Program-made: the position numbers and the translations under genes | Origin: JBBRMQ01 sp038230775 | Lineage (GTDB): Bacteria > Acidobacteriota > Thermoanaerobaculia > Gp7-AA8 | Reading direction: 5' to 3' | Assembly (NCBI GenBank): GCA_038230775.1 | Contig: JBBRMQ010000107.1 | Coordinates: forward strand, 1-13,355 | Length of the DNA: 13,355 nucleotides | In this document: piece by piece, positions 13,250 through 13,355 of the stretch | Position numbering within the stretch: the first letter of the stretch is position 1 | Layout: every line of letters starts with the position of its first letter | The notes under the pieces: generated by a model | What the model was told of the DNA's origin: nothing | The model's database searches: none | What the model saw: only the letters and a program-made list of their open reading frames with translations

Positions 13250-13355
13250 GTTTCAGCATGATCTGGCCGCAGTCCTTTAAACATAAGCGGTGGCGGGTGC
13301 CGCCCGGCCGAAGCTTCTCACCGTGCATGGTCTGACGTTAGGCCTCGGCGTCAAC
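13250..13355. other. Right edge without recognisable feature
   Basis: No supported gene is seen. A minus-strand frame is open from the edge to a TAA at about 13280, but it is only about 25 codons long and shows no known motif. It could be the end of a gene lying outside the window; nothing more can be said. Confidence 0.4.

Noticed and set aside
13270..13355. Integron attC site (GTTAGGC core near the right edge)
   Set aside because: No matching RYYYAAC partner with paired inner boxes is found, and the same 7-mer also occurs inside liv genes.

Overview
The window is high-GC bacterial chromosomal DNA with compact genes on both strands. It carries a complete branched-chain-amino-acid-type (HAAT family) ABC importer, several single-domain metabolic enzymes, and two exported proteins with envelope-type domains. 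No rRNA, tRNA, transposase, phage gene or CRISPR array is visible. The GC content, the dense palindromic repeats between genes, and the pairing of DUF4398/OmpA and DUF4097 proteins suggest Acidobacteriota (Thermoanaerobaculia- or Vicinamibacteria-like) or a similar soil or sediment lineage. This placement is an inference from style; no marker gene is present.

Layout. Positions 1-294 hold no gene: a 31-bp-arm inverted repeat (81-148) runs into a 17-bp tandem array (136-271), which ends against the stop codon of a secreted amidohydrolase on the minus strand (295-1545). A 55-bp divergent promoter region (1546-1600) separates it from a plus-strand series: enoyl-CoA hydratase/isomerase (1601-2401), aldo/keto reductase (2451-3548), NAD(P)-dependent aldehyde dehydrogenase (3643-5094), then the importer livK-livH-livM-livG-livF (5168-10011). 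Beyond it come a secreted DUF4398/coiled-coil/OmpA protein (10119-12077) and a secreted DUF4097-type repeat protein (12279-13151). The last 204 bases hold another inverted repeat and no gene.

How the genes may work together. The importer would bring amino acids or similar small amphipathic molecules into the cytoplasm: lipoprotein binder, two permeases, two ATPases. The upstream hydratase, reductase and aldehyde dehydrogenase fit acyl-CoA and aldehyde catabolism, so the cluster may couple uptake of branched-chain compounds to their breakdown. That link rests only on position. The OmpA-like protein probably anchors to peptidoglycan, and the DUF4097 protein is a predicted exported beta-repeat protein.

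The most unusual part of the window is between the genes. Eight of the nine gene ends that face a gap are followed within about 15 nt by a palindrome or hairpin-forming repeat. Four belong to one double-hairpin family whose stems differ in sequence but keep their pairing. Three others are built from unrelated short words (ATTCAAC, GCGACC-like, CGAGCGTAGCG). One sits inside the liv operon and one supplies the last codons and stop of the reductase.
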